DNA of 64,000 bases from Notoacmeibacter ruber (lineage in GTDB: Bacteria; Pseudomonadota; Alphaproteobacteria; Rhizobiales; Rhizobiaceae): assembly GCF_003668555.1 (NCBI RefSeq), contig NZ_RCWN01000001.1, positions 310,001 through 374,000 on the forward strand, in the 5' to 3' direction. The notes under the pieces were generated by a model. That model was given only the letters and a program-made list of their open reading frames with translations. It was not told the DNA's origin and ran no database searches. Below are positions 16,570 to 24,286 of this stretch, in pieces. The position numbers were made by a program, and so were the translations under genes. How positions within the stretch are numbered: the stretch's first letter is position 1; every line of letters starts with the position of its first letter.

Positions 16570-16988
16570 TCCAGGCCCCACAGTTTTGGCTCGGCGAATT
16601 CGACCGAATTGCCGGCAGGGTCGCGCACATAGACGGAACGCGCGCCGTTCGGCCAGCGAAAGTCGGATTCGATTGCAATACCGCCTATCTCGAGGTGTTC
16701 CACCCAGCGATCGAGCGTCTCGCCATTCGCAGAGAAGCAGATATGTCCCGGACCCTTCGCCCCATGCGGCGGCACCGGCAGGCCGCCCGGTTTCTCCGGC
16801 TGCCGCGTGGCGTCGGCGATGAAGCAAAGAACGATCGTCGTGCCGCACCGGAAGAAGACATGTCGGCCCTCTGCCGCAGTCATCTCCTTCAGGCCGAGTA
16901 ACTCCCCGTAAAAGCGCCGCGCAGCCTCGATATCGTCGATATAGACCGCCGCTTCGAGAACGCCGTTGAGAGCGGGTGTTTCATTCAT
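16566..16988 (-). CDS. VOC-superfamily (glyoxalase-like) protein
   Basis: 140 residues forming the two beta-alpha-beta-beta-beta modules of the vicinal oxygen chelate fold: LEAAVYIDDIEAARRFYGEL at the start, VFFRCGTTIVLCFI in the middle, GPGHICFS opening the second module and VYVRDPAGNSVEFAEPKLW at the end. The His in GHICFS and the Glu in SVEFAE are usual metal ligands. It is coupled to the ABC ATPase gene by a four-base overlap, so it belongs to the pyrimidine operon. A role in handling a reactive aldehyde such as malonate semialdehyde or a further ring modification is possible; substrate is unknown. Confidence 0.82.
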   Translation of the reverse strand: MNETPALNGVLEAAVYIDDIEAARRFYGELLGLKEMTAAEGRHVFFRCGTTIVLCFIADATRQPEKPGGLPVPPHGAKGPGHICFSANGETLDRWVEHLEIGGIAIESDFRWPNGARSVYVRDPAGNSVEFAEPKLWGLE

Positions 16989-17045
16989 GCGATATCAGCC
17001 TCCTTATCCAAAGAAGACGATCAGTCGTCGAAGATTTTGCAACTG

Positions 17046-17459
17046 TCATGGCCGCATCCCCTCTCCGCCTCGCTGCACTCGGCACCTCTCCCCACCGGGG
17101 AGAGGGTGGGCAGGCGCATGGAAATCGCTTGGTGGCAAACGTTTGTCGAGTGCGGCAAGGATCGTATTCAAGACTACAGTGCGTTGTCTTAGCACTTCCT
17201 CATTCCAGAATCGCAGGACAGAGTAACCATTCCTATTGAGCCAGTCCGTGCGAACTGCATCGCGGGTGCTTTCGGCATGCTGGCTGCCATCGACTTCCAC
17301 GATCAACCGCTCCTTTCGGCAAACGAAATCGGCAATGTATCGTCCGAGTGGAACCTGCCGGCTGAAGCGATAGCCATTCAATCGCTCTTTGCGAAGTTCG
17401 GTCCAGAGCCAAGCTTCCGCATCGGTCGGCTTCTTGCGCATTGTCCGGGCGCGTTTCAA
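17046..17459 (-). CDS. DUF559 (Vsr/PD-(D/E)xK-like) endonuclease-domain protein
   Basis: 137 residues if started at TTG 17459; ATG 17441 is an alternative. The sequence RKKPTDAEAWLWTELRKERL leads into FSRQVPLGRYIADFVCRKER, then LIVEVDGSQHAE and a closing LNRNGYSVLRFWNEEVL, the full DUF559 signature with the D...ExDG...Q nuclease-like core. These proteins resemble very-short-patch repair endonucleases but have no proven function. The gene sits between dihydropyrimidinase and VOC genes and is enclosed by two inverted 52-base repeats, the right part of its own C-terminus (HPLPGGERCRVQRGGEG) being encoded by one repeat. It looks like a mobile or parasitic cassette inside the operon. Confidence 0.82.
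   Translation of the reverse strand: MKRARTMRKKPTDAEAWLWTELRKERLNGYRFSRQVPLGRYIADFVCRKERLIVEVDGSQHAESTRDAVRTDWLNRNGYSVLRFWNEEVLRQRTVVLNTILAALDKRLPPSDFHAPAHPLPGGERCRVQRGGEGMRP
17058..17109. repeat. 52-bp repeat flanking DUF559 cassette, left copy
   Basis: Begins CCCCTCTCCGCC and ends with the internal palindrome CTCCCCACCGGGGAG plus AGGGTGG. The reverse complement of 17499-17550 matches it at about 45 of 52 positions without gaps. It overlaps the 3' end of the DUF559 gene. Confidence 0.8.
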
Positions 17460-17498
17460 TGCGCCGGTTGGCTTGACTCGCGACGGGTGCGGTTTGCT

Positions 17499-17550
17499 CC
17501 ACCCTCGCCCCTTTGGGGAGAGGTGCCGCGCGGAGCGTGGCGGAGAGGGG
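17499..17550. repeat. 52-bp repeat flanking DUF559 cassette, right copy (inverted)
   Basis: Inverted copy of 17058-17109. It starts CCACCCTCGCCCC and ends CGGAGAGGGG, 22 bases from the dihydropyrimidinase stop codon. The seven differences fall mostly at the loop and middle, leaving the palindromic ends intact. Confidence 0.8.
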
Positions 17551-17572
17551 GAATTGTTCTCGACCAACGCCC

Positions 17573-19036
17573 TCACACCCCGCTCGCCGGAATGCCGCTG
17601 CGCTCGACCTTGCGCGGGGCGACGAGATCCTTCCATGTCGAGAGCGCCTTGTTGACCGCCTGATACGGCTCACGCTTGACGAACTGGCCGTGCCCTTCCT
17701 CGGTCTTCACCGCGCCATCGTCGATGACGACTTTGCCGCGGGTGAGCACGTAGCGCGGCAAGCCTTTGACCTTCTTGCCTTCGAAAACGTTGTAGTCGAT
17801 CGACGATTGCTGGCCGTCGGCCGAAATCGTCTTTTCCTTCTCCGGATCGAAGACGACGATATCGGCATCCGCGCCGACAAGAATCGCGCCCTTTCGCGGA
17901 TAGATGTTCAGAATCTTGGCGATATTGGTCGAGGTGACGGCGACGAACTCATTCGGCGTCAGACGGCCTGTGCCGACACCATAGGTCCAGAGCATCGGTA
18001 GCCGATCTTCCAGACCGCCCGTGCCGTTCGGAATCTTGGTGAAATCGCCGACGCCGGTGCGCTTCTGCTCGGTGGTGAAGGCGCAGTGATCCGTCGCGAC
18101 GACCGAGAGCGAGCCGGATTGCAGCCCCGCCCAGAGCGAATCCTGATGCATCTTGTTGCGGAAGGGGGGCGACATGACGCGCCGCGCCGAATGGTCCCAG
18201 TCCTCGTTGAAATATTCGCCCTCATCCAGCGTCAGATGCTGGATCAGCGGCTCGCCATAGACGCGCATGCCCTTCTGCCGGGCGCGGCGGATCGCTTCGT
18301 GCGACTGTTCGCAGGAGGTGTGAACGACATAGAGCGGCACGCCCGCCATGTCGGCGATCATGATGGCGCGGTTGGTCGCTTCGCCCTCGACCTCGGGCGG
18401 GCGCGAATAGGCATGGCCTTCGGGCCCGTCATTGCCCTCGGCCAGCAGCTTCTGCTGCAGCGTCGCGACCACGTCGCCATTCTCGGCATGGACAAGCGGC
18501 AGCGCACCGAGCGAAGCGCAGCGCGTGAAGGATGCGAACATCTCGTCATCATTCACCATCAGCGCGCCCTTATAGGCCATGAAGTGCTTGAAAGTGTTGA
18601 TGCCGTGGTCCTTCACCACGGTTTCCATCTCGTCCCACACCTGCTTGTCCCACCAGGTGATGGCCATGTGGAAGGAATAGTCGCAATTGGCGCGGGTGGA
18701 CTTGTTGTCCCAGCGCTTCAGCGCGTCGAGCAGCGACTGGCCCGGATCGGGCAGGCAGAAATCAACCACCATGGTGGTGCCGCCGGCAAGGCCGGCGCGC
18801 GTGCCGCTCTCGAAATCGTCGCTCGAATAGGTGCCCATGAACGGCATTTCGAGATGGACGTGTGGGTCAATGCCGCCCGGCATGACATAGCAGCCGCTCG
18901 CATCCAGTTCGGTCGCGCCATCGGCGGAGAGGTTCTGCCCGATCTCGGCAATTTTGCCGTTCTCGATCCGGACATCGGCCTTGTAGGTCAGATCGGCCGT
19001 GACGACCGTGCCGTTGCGAATAAGTGTGGTGGTCAT
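17573..19036 (-). CDS. hydA: Dihydropyrimidinase (D-hydantoinase type)
   Basis: 487 residues. It hydrolyses 5,6-dihydrouracil and dihydrothymine to N-carbamoyl-beta-alanine and N-carbamoyl-beta-aminoisobutyrate, step two of reductive pyrimidine breakdown. The amidohydrolase metal centre is complete: H59 and H61 (GIDPHVHLEMPF), the carbamylated lysine K150 (TFKHFMAYKG), H183 (VHAENG), His in VVHTSCE and Asp in VVATDHCAF, at the same spacing as bacterial hydantoinases. Its ATG overlaps the stop of the small gene upstream (ATGA). The 3' side is followed by the repeat-bounded DUF559 cassette before the VOC and transporter genes. PydB is the name used in the Pyd nomenclature. Confidence 0.95.
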   Translation of the reverse strand: MTTTLIRNGTVVTADLTYKADVRIENGKIAEIGQNLSADGATELDASGCYVMPGGIDPHVHLEMPFMGTYSSDDFESGTRAGLAGGTTMVVDFCLPDPGQSLLDALKRWDNKSTRANCDYSFHMAITWWDKQVWDEMETVVKDHGINTFKHFMAYKGALMVNDDEMFASFTRCASLGALPLVHAENGDVVATLQQKLLAEGNDGPEGHAYSRPPEVEGEATNRAIMIADMAGVPLYVVHTSCEQSHEAIRRARQKGMRVYGEPLIQHLTLDEGEYFNEDWDHSARRVMSPPFRNKMHQDSLWAGLQSGSLSVVATDHCAFTTEQKRTGVGDFTKIPNGTGGLEDRLPMLWTYGVGTGRLTPNEFVAVTSTNIAKILNIYPRKGAILVGADADIVVFDPEKEKTISADGQQSSIDYNVFEGKKVKGLPRYVLTRGKVVIDDGAVKTEEGHGQFVKREPYQAVNKALSTWKDLVAPRKVERSGIPASGV

Positions 19037-19314
19037 AGCTTTTCCAATCGTCCATCGTCGTGCTCAATGGCGAGCCCGGAATTAAGTATTGCGGTACGCT
19101 CTCCAGTTTTGGTTCCGATCGCCGCAACCCTTACTCCACCTCCAGAAGTCTTTTTTAGCCATGCCGCAGCGTCTTCGACTCTGGCAAACTTGACTGCGTT
19201 CGCATCAAGGTTTTTACGGCCGCCTGGTGGGAAGCATTTATAGGCAGGAAATCTATCGCTCTTGCCCTGCGATGGCTTGGCTTCTCGTCCCGTGGGCAAA
19301 TGAAATATTCTCAC
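19033..19314 (-). CDS. Small conserved-looking protein coupled inside the pyrimidine operon
   Basis: A GTG start at 19314 overlaps the TGA of the amidohydrolase gene, and its own stop overlaps the ATG of dihydropyrimidinase, so all three are translationally coupled. The 93 residues (starting MRIFHLPTGREAKPSQGKSD) contain RFPAYKCFPPGGRKNLDANA, an alternating helix/strand region (FARVEDAAAWLKKTSGGGVR) and AIGTKTGERTAILNSGLAIE. No signal peptide, no known motif recognised. The tight double overlap argues for a protein that works with one or both neighbouring hydrolases. An upstream extension to 19377 would run inside the amidohydrolase gene and is rejected. Confidence 0.75.
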   Translation of the reverse strand: MRIFHLPTGREAKPSQGKSDRFPAYKCFPPGGRKNLDANAVKFARVEDAAAWLKKTSGGGVRVAAIGTKTGERTAILNSGLAIEHDDGRLEKL

Positions 19315-20558
19315 CCCACCACCTCGGCCGTCTCCACAACCGCATGCAGCAGCACGTCCGCGCCGGCTTGCGCCCATTCCTTCGAAATCTCCTCGGCCTC
19401 ATTGTGCGAAAGGCCGTCAACGCAGGGGCACATCACCATGGCGGTGGGGTAGAGCTTGTTGATCCAGCAGGCGTCATGGCCCGCGCCGGAGATGATGTCG
19501 CGGTGTGAATAGCCGAGCGCCTCGGCCCCGTTGCGTATGGCGATGACGCAGCCTTCGTCGAAGGTGACGGGGTCGAAGTGACCGGCGACCTCGATCTCGA
19601 TGCCGAGGCCCAGATCGTCCGCAATGCCCGGTGCTTCGGCTTCTAGCCGGGCTTTCATCCCGTCGAGCTTTTCCTGCTCCGGGGAGCGGAAATCGATGGT
19701 GAAGACCGCCTTGCCGGGGATAACGTTGCGGCTATTGGGATAAACATTGGCCTGACCGATCGCGCCCACCGCCCCCGGCTGATTATCCATCGCAATCTTG
19801 TGGACAAGCTCGGTGATCCGCGCCATGCCAAGCCCGGCATTGACGCGCATGTCCATCGGCGTCGAGCCGGTATGCGCGTCCTTGCCGGTCAGTGTCACCT
19901 GTAGCCACCAGAGGCCTTGCCCGTGAGTGACGACGCCGATCTGCTTGCCTTCGGCCTCCAGGATCGGGCCCTGCTCGATATGCAGCTCGAAGAAGGCGTG
20001 CATCTTGCGCTCGCCGACCGTCTCATCGCCCTTCCAGCCGATGCGCTCCAATTCGTCGCCGAAACGTTTGCCGTCCGCATCCTCGCGGTCATAGGCCCAG
20101 TCGCGCTCATGTTCGCCGGCAAAGACGCCCGAGGCCAGCATCGCCGGCGCGAAGCGCGTGCCTTCCTCATTCGTCCAGTTGGTGACAACGATCGGGTGTT
20201 TCGTCTTGATGTTGAGATCGTTCAGCGTCCGCACAACTTCCAGCGCGCCGAGCACGCCGAGGACGCCGTCATAGCGCCCGCCGGTTGGCTGCGTATCGAG
20301 GTGGCTGCCGACATAGACGGGCAGGGCATCGGGATCGGTGCCTTCGCGCCGGGCGAACATATTGCCCATCTCGTCGATGCCCATTGAAAGCCCGGCTGCA
20401 TCGCACCAGTCCTGGAAAAGCTCGCGGCCTTTTGCATCCTCGTCGGTCAAGGTCTGGCGATTGCTGCCGCCGGCAACGCCGGGGCCGATCTTTGCCATTT
20501 CATGGATCGAGTCCCAGAGCCGGTCCGCATCGATCCGCATGTTGGACTGCTGGCTCAT
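19311..20558 (-). CDS. Zn-dependent amidohydrolase, likely beta-ureidopropionase
   Basis: The start ATG at 20558 follows AGGGGG; a longer frame to 20612 would enter the operator. 415 residues of the M20 / AllC-HyuC family. The metal ligands are seen in VGSHLDTQPTGGRYDGVLG (His, Asp), NEEGTRF (Glu), HIEQGPILE (His) and the C-terminal GAGHDACW (His). The family covers N-carbamoyl-L-amino-acid hydrolase, allantoate amidohydrolase and bacterial beta-ureidopropionase. First in an operon with dihydropyrimidinase, it most likely removes carbamate from N-carbamoyl-beta-alanine (PydC role). A RutR-type operator lies 39 bases upstream of the start, so uracil or thymine probably derepresses it. Confidence 0.9.
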   Translation of the reverse strand: MSQQSNMRIDADRLWDSIHEMAKIGPGVAGGSNRQTLTDEDAKGRELFQDWCDAAGLSMGIDEMGNMFARREGTDPDALPVYVGSHLDTQPTGGRYDGVLGVLGALEVVRTLNDLNIKTKHPIVVTNWTNEEGTRFAPAMLASGVFAGEHERDWAYDREDADGKRFGDELERIGWKGDETVGERKMHAFFELHIEQGPILEAEGKQIGVVTHGQGLWWLQVTLTGKDAHTGSTPMDMRVNAGLGMARITELVHKIAMDNQPGAVGAIGQANVYPNSRNVIPGKAVFTIDFRSPEQEKLDGMKARLEAEAPGIADDLGLGIEIEVAGHFDPVTFDEGCVIAIRNGAEALGYSHRDIISGAGHDACWINKLYPTAMVMCPCVDGLSHNEAEEISKEWAQAGADVLLHAVVETAEVVG

Positions 20559-20596
20559 GGCGCTTTTCCCCCTGACTTCTGACTGTGACACCAAAC

Positions 20597-20612
20597 TTGA
20601 CTGTTTGGTCAA
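20597..20612. promoter_or_regulatory. RutR-like operator upstream of the pyrimidine operon
   Basis: TTGACTGTTTGGTCAA matches the known RutR site TTGACCAnnTGGTCAA at 12 of 14 defined bases, with the right half perfect. It lies between the amidohydrolase start and the divergent rutR-like gene. Overlapping it, ACCAAAC and GTTTGGT form a second inverted repeat. Confidence 0.75.
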
Positions 20613-20690
20613 AATCGGAGGCTATGGAATGAGGCAGACCCGGTCAAGCGTTTCCTGCATCATACATAGGCAGTAGTTTGCATTGCACAA

Positions 20691-20702
20691 TTTGCGCGCA
20701 AA
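20691..20702. promoter_or_regulatory. Perfect 12-bp palindrome in the regulator leader
   Basis: TTTGCGCGCAAA lies 22 bases upstream of the regulator's TTG start. Position suggests autoregulation or a second factor; no known site is matched. Confidence 0.35.
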
Positions 20703-20723
20703 CTTGAGGGAGGACTGTAAGTT

Positions 20724-21368
20724 TTGACGCAAGGAAAACGCTCAGCGCCGGAGGGAGAAAGTCAGACTCGTATCCAGAGCCAGAACCGGCAGGTGATCCT
20801 CCGCGCTGCGCGCGAGGTCTTCGCCCTTCACGGGCTTCGCGGTGCAAGGCTGGATGAGATCGCTGCGCGGGCGAAAATGAGCAAGCCGAACCTTCTCTAT
20901 TATTTCGGACGCAAGCAGGACATGTATGTCGCCGTACTGGAAGAGGTTCTGAGAGACTGGCTGATGCCGCTCGATGCGCTGAACCCGGATGGCGAACCGG
21001 TGGAAGAGCTAGGTCGCTATATCACGGCAAAAATGGCGCTCTCCGCCGAGCAGCCGGACGCCTCCCGCCTGTTCGCCGGCGAAATTCTGGCGGGCGCGCC
21101 TCACATTCGCGGGTTTCTCGAGCGGGACCTGCGGCAATTGGTGGAGCGCAAGGCGGGAACAATTCGTCGATGGGTGGAGGAGGGGCGGTTGGCACCGGTC
21201 GATCCCTATCATCTGATCTTCACCATATGGGCCACCACGCAGCACTATGCGGATTTCGACGTGCAAATCCGCGCTGTGCTGGGCCGTCAGGTCAGCGACC
21301 CGGCTTTTCACGAACGGGCCGCGCAGGCCGTCCTCGATGTTATCCTGAAGGGCGTCGCACCGCGTTGA
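20724..21368 (+). CDS. rutR: TetR-family regulator of pyrimidine catabolism, RutR-like
   Basis: 214 residues from TTG 20724 with GAGGGAGG upstream. The N-terminal helix-turn-helix (ILRAAREVFALHGLRGARLD, EIAARAKMSKPNLLYYFGRK) and the C-terminal domain with RLFAGEILAGAPHIRGFL and FTIWATTQHYADFDVQI are those of RutR (YcdC), which binds uracil or thymine and then leaves DNA. It diverges from the pyrimidine operon, and RutR-like operators are seen both here and in front of preT. The family resemblance and the two operators together make the assignment strong. Confidence 0.88.
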   Translation: MTQGKRSAPEGESQTRIQSQNRQVILRAAREVFALHGLRGARLDEIAARAKMSKPNLLYYFGRKQDMYVAVLEEVLRDWLMPLDALNPDGEPVEELGRYITAKMALSAEQPDASRLFAGEILAGAPHIRGFLERDLRQLVERKAGTIRRWVEEGRLAPVDPYHLIFTIWATTQHYADFDVQIRAVLGRQVSDPAFHERAAQAVLDVILKGVAPR

Positions 21369-21539
21369 GCGGCCTGCCAGGTCAGTTCACGCGTTTCAGC
21401 CCTCGCATCATCCCGTCGTTCCGCCGCCGGTCGCGGCACTATTCGGGGAATGGATCAATTCGCAATATGCAATTTAACGCAATCGAAAGTGGCATGGCCC
21501 ATCATCGGCAACCGGGCAATTTGCAGGGGCAAGGACGCA

Positions 21540-22781
21540 GTGAATAGTCTGCATGGTGCACCGCCGAAGATAACGGTGGGCGATCAGCGTTATCGTCTGG
21601 ATCGGTGGCTGCGTCTGCCTCAATCGGTCGTGCCGCAATTCGAGAAGGAATATGGCGCCGAGCGCGTGGCCCATCTGCGCAAGACGGTTCTGCTCGGGCT
21701 GCTGCTCTATAATTGCTATAATCTGGTCGACCACATTCTGCTGCCGGATATCGGCTGGATCGCGCCGGCCTTGCGGTCGCTTGTTCTGACATCCGCGGGG
21801 TTTCTGATTTTTTTGACGGCTGGGCACGTCGACGCGGTCTGGCGGGAACGCTCGGTCCTTTTCGGCTGTATCGTCGGCGTCGTCATCATCGTCGCATTAT
21901 TCAGCGTGAGTACCGCGCCCGATTCCATTCACACGATAGGGGAGGTGGGGCTGGCGGTCATTTTCGCCAATATGGTGGCGGTTCTGCGCTTTCCGCACGC
22001 TGTGGTTTACACCGCGATCGCTTTTCTCTCCTCCTGTGCAGCATTCTTCATTAGGCAGGATATTCCCTCCGGTCTATCTCTCGCCCTTTTGCTCCAGGTG
22101 TTTACGGCCTGCGCCTATTCTCTTTACGGGAATTACCTTTCCGAGCGGCGTCGCGCGCTCGACTACCTCATGACTCTCTCCGCGAAACAGCGGGCGGAGC
22201 GCGCCGAGACGGAGGGGCTCAAGCTGCGCGATCTCGCCAGGAGGGACGCGCTGACAGGATTGCCCAATCGTCGCGCGCTCGACGACACGTTCCGTGATTG
22301 GTTTCAAGGTCCAGACCCCGTCACGATCATGATGGTCGATCTGGATCATTTCAAAGAGTTCAATGACCGCTTCGGTCATCAGGCCGGCGATGAGTGCCTC
22401 AGGCAGATCGGCCAGGTCCTGCAGGCCGCGACCTCAGATGAGGGAATGTTTGCTGCCCGCTATGGCGGAGAAGAGTTCGCCGTCGTCATTCGCAATGTCG
22501 AGCGCAACGCCGCGCAACGCTTCGCGCACGCCCTCGTCTGCGCGGTGGAATCCATGGCAATCGAGCATCCTTGCGGTCCAGGCGGTGTCGTGACGGTCAG
22601 CGTTGGGCTCGCATTCCGCGACAAAAACGACAGCGTCGCTGAAGTGCTCGCTGCTGCGGACCGGGCGCTCTATTGGGCGAAATACCGTGGGCGGAACCGC
22701 TTCGAGATCACCTCCGAGCCCGTCGTTTTCGAAGAAGCCGTTGTGCAAGGCCGTGCCATTCGCGATGCCCTGACCGGTTAG
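21540..22781 (+). CDS. Membrane diguanylate cyclase
   Basis: 413 residues from GTG 21540, preceded by AAGGA; an ATG at 21450 with weak spacing would add 30 residues. Six hydrophobic segments (about residues 35-195 of this version) form a membrane sensor with no recognised input motif, followed by a short coiled linker (LSAKQRAERAETEGLKLRDL) and a GGDEF domain (DALTGLPNRRALD, MMVDLDHFKEFNDRFGH, RYGGEEF near residue 315). The GGEEF form is catalytically competent; no RxxD inhibitory site is evident just upstream. It would synthesise cyclic-di-GMP. It shares direction with the regulator upstream but the 170-base gap argues for its own promoter. Confidence 0.88.
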   Translation: MNSLHGAPPKITVGDQRYRLDRWLRLPQSVVPQFEKEYGAERVAHLRKTVLLGLLLYNCYNLVDHILLPDIGWIAPALRSLVLTSAGFLIFLTAGHVDAVWRERSVLFGCIVGVVIIVALFSVSTAPDSIHTIGEVGLAVIFANMVAVLRFPHAVVYTAIAFLSSCAAFFIRQDIPSGLSLALLLQVFTACAYSLYGNYLSERRRALDYLMTLSAKQRAERAETEGLKLRDLARRDALTGLPNRRALDDTFRDWFQGPDPVTIMMVDLDHFKEFNDRFGHQAGDECLRQIGQVLQAATSDEGMFAARYGGEEFAVVIRNVERNAAQRFAHALVCAVESMAIEHPCGPGGVVTVSVGLAFRDKNDSVAEVLAAADRALYWAKYRGRNRFEITSEPVVFEEAVVQGRAIRDALTG

Positions 22782-23120
22782 GCAGGATCCTACGGCGCTT
22801 CCTTCGCGACGCCCGACCTTGCTCCTATCAAAACCGGTCCTCGGCAGCCGTCGCCTGCTCCAGTTTAAAGCTGCGAATGCATTTCTTGACACTCAAGGAA
22901 TACTTTATCTTTTCGGGGAAATATTCAATCTTCGGTGGCACGGATTTCTCTTTATCTACCGAATGGCCGAAAAATATTCGTTGACGGGCGGCAATATACC
23001 TTTTCCGCTTGATCGGGATCAAATCCTCTTTCGGGCGCTCAATTAGTTTAAGGCTGGCGGGCTTATCGTGTCCGTCCGATGCAGGCTCGATGCCTGCTGC
23101 ACAGCTTGAAGAGCATCAAA
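22782..23120. other. Intergenic leader of the peroxidase gene
   Basis: AT-rich. It contains TTGACA at 22886-22891 with no good -10 partner, and a GCAGGC/GCCTGC hairpin at 23081-23097 shortly before the peroxidase start. No gene. Confidence 0.4.
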
Positions 23121-24203
23121 ATGAAGTCCTTCACTAAAGCTATTCTCACAACCTCAGCCTTGCTGCTGGTCTATGGGAGCGCCGCGAGGGCAGACGCGTT
23201 GCGCGATACCGCGATGGATTATTTCCAGCCGGTGCCGGCAACCACTCCGGCGCAAGTCGACAACCCTGTCACTCCGGAAAAGGTTGAACTGGGCAAGGCC
23301 CTGTTTTTCGATCCGCGTGTCTCTGCCTCCGGGGTTTTTTCATGTAACTCCTGCCACAACCTGGCGACGGGCGGCGACGATAACCTTGAAACCTCCATCG
23401 GCCACGGTTGGCAGAAGGGCCCCCGAAACTCCCCGACCGCCCTCAATGCTGTCTTCAATGGAGCGCAGTTCTGGGATGGCCGGGCCGAAGACCTGAAAGC
23501 ACAGGCCAAGGGTCCGGTTCAGGCTGGTGTCGAAATGGCCAATACGCCGGAAAACGTCACGGCGATGCTGAAATCGATGCCGCAATATGTCGAATGGTTC
23601 GACGCATCCTTCCCGGATAGCGATGACACCATCACGTTCGACAATTTTGCCAAGGCGATTGAGGCTTTCGAAGCTACCTTGATCACGCCGGCGCCTTTCG
23701 ATGCGTTTCTGAACGGCGATGATGCCGCTCTGAACGAGGAGGAGCGGGCTGGTCTGGAACTCTTCATGGATAAGGGGTGTGCCTCGTGCCACGCCGGCGT
23801 CAATGTCGGCGGTCAGGACTACTATCCGTTCGGCCTTATCGAGAAGCCCGGTGCGGATATCCTACCGGCTGGCGACAAGGGCCGGTTCGCAGTGACCGAG
23901 ACGGTCGATGACGAATACGTCTTCCGTGCCGCTCCGCTTCGCAATGTCGCACTGACCGCGCCCTATTTCCATTCCGGCAAGGTGTGGGATCTCAAGACAG
24001 CGGTCGAAATCATGGCCGAGTCTCAGCTGGGTGAGGAAATCACCGACGAGGAAGCCACCAAGATTGTGGCATTCCTGAATTCGCTGACGGGCGAGATGCC
24101 GGAAGTCGTCTATCCGGTCCTGCCCGCCGAGACGGCAGAGACGCCACGGCCCTCAGGCGATGTCCTTGTCGAGGACGGCAACCAGCAGAAGCTGGAAGAT
24201 TAA
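23121..24203 (+). CDS. Di-heme cytochrome c peroxidase family protein
   Basis: 360 residues from the ATG at 23121 (an in-frame start at 23079 would add 14 residues before the signal peptide). The signal peptide is MKSFTKAILTTSALLLVYGS and ends near ARA, so the protein is periplasmic. Two c-type haem motifs, CNSCH at 75-79 and CASCH at 220-224, with GKALFFDPRVSASGVFSC and FWDGRAEDLKAQAKGPV between, are those of bacterial CcpA/MauG-type peroxidases, which reduce hydrogen peroxide using cytochrome c. The C-terminal ends in a disordered Glu/Pro tail. It lies alone between a diguanylate cyclase and the convergent preA. Confidence 0.9.
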   Translation: MKSFTKAILTTSALLLVYGSAARADALRDTAMDYFQPVPATTPAQVDNPVTPEKVELGKALFFDPRVSASGVFSCNSCHNLATGGDDNLETSIGHGWQKGPRNSPTALNAVFNGAQFWDGRAEDLKAQAKGPVQAGVEMANTPENVTAMLKSMPQYVEWFDASFPDSDDTITFDNFAKAIEAFEATLITPAPFDAFLNGDDAALNEEERAGLELFMDKGCASCHAGVNVGGQDYYPFGLIEKPGADILPAGDKGRFAVTETVDDEYVFRAAPLRNVALTAPYFHSGKVWDLKTAVEIMAESQLGEEITDEEATKIVAFLNSLTGEMPEVVYPVLPAETAETPRPSGDVLVEDGNQQKLED

Positions 24204-24248
24204 GCCTGCTATCTCGCGGACTGAAGAGAGCCGCGGGATCAAAAGAAA

Positions 24249-24272
24249 GCGCCGGCCCGTCAGGGCCGGCGC
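24249..24272. terminator. Bidirectional hairpin between peroxidase and preA
   Basis: A 10-bp stem GCGCCGGCCC / GGGCCGGCGC with loop GTCA lies between two convergent genes. It is followed by GTTTGT on the plus strand and by TTTCTTTT on the minus strand. Confidence 0.8.
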
Positions 24273-24286
24273 GTTTGTCTGGTCGG

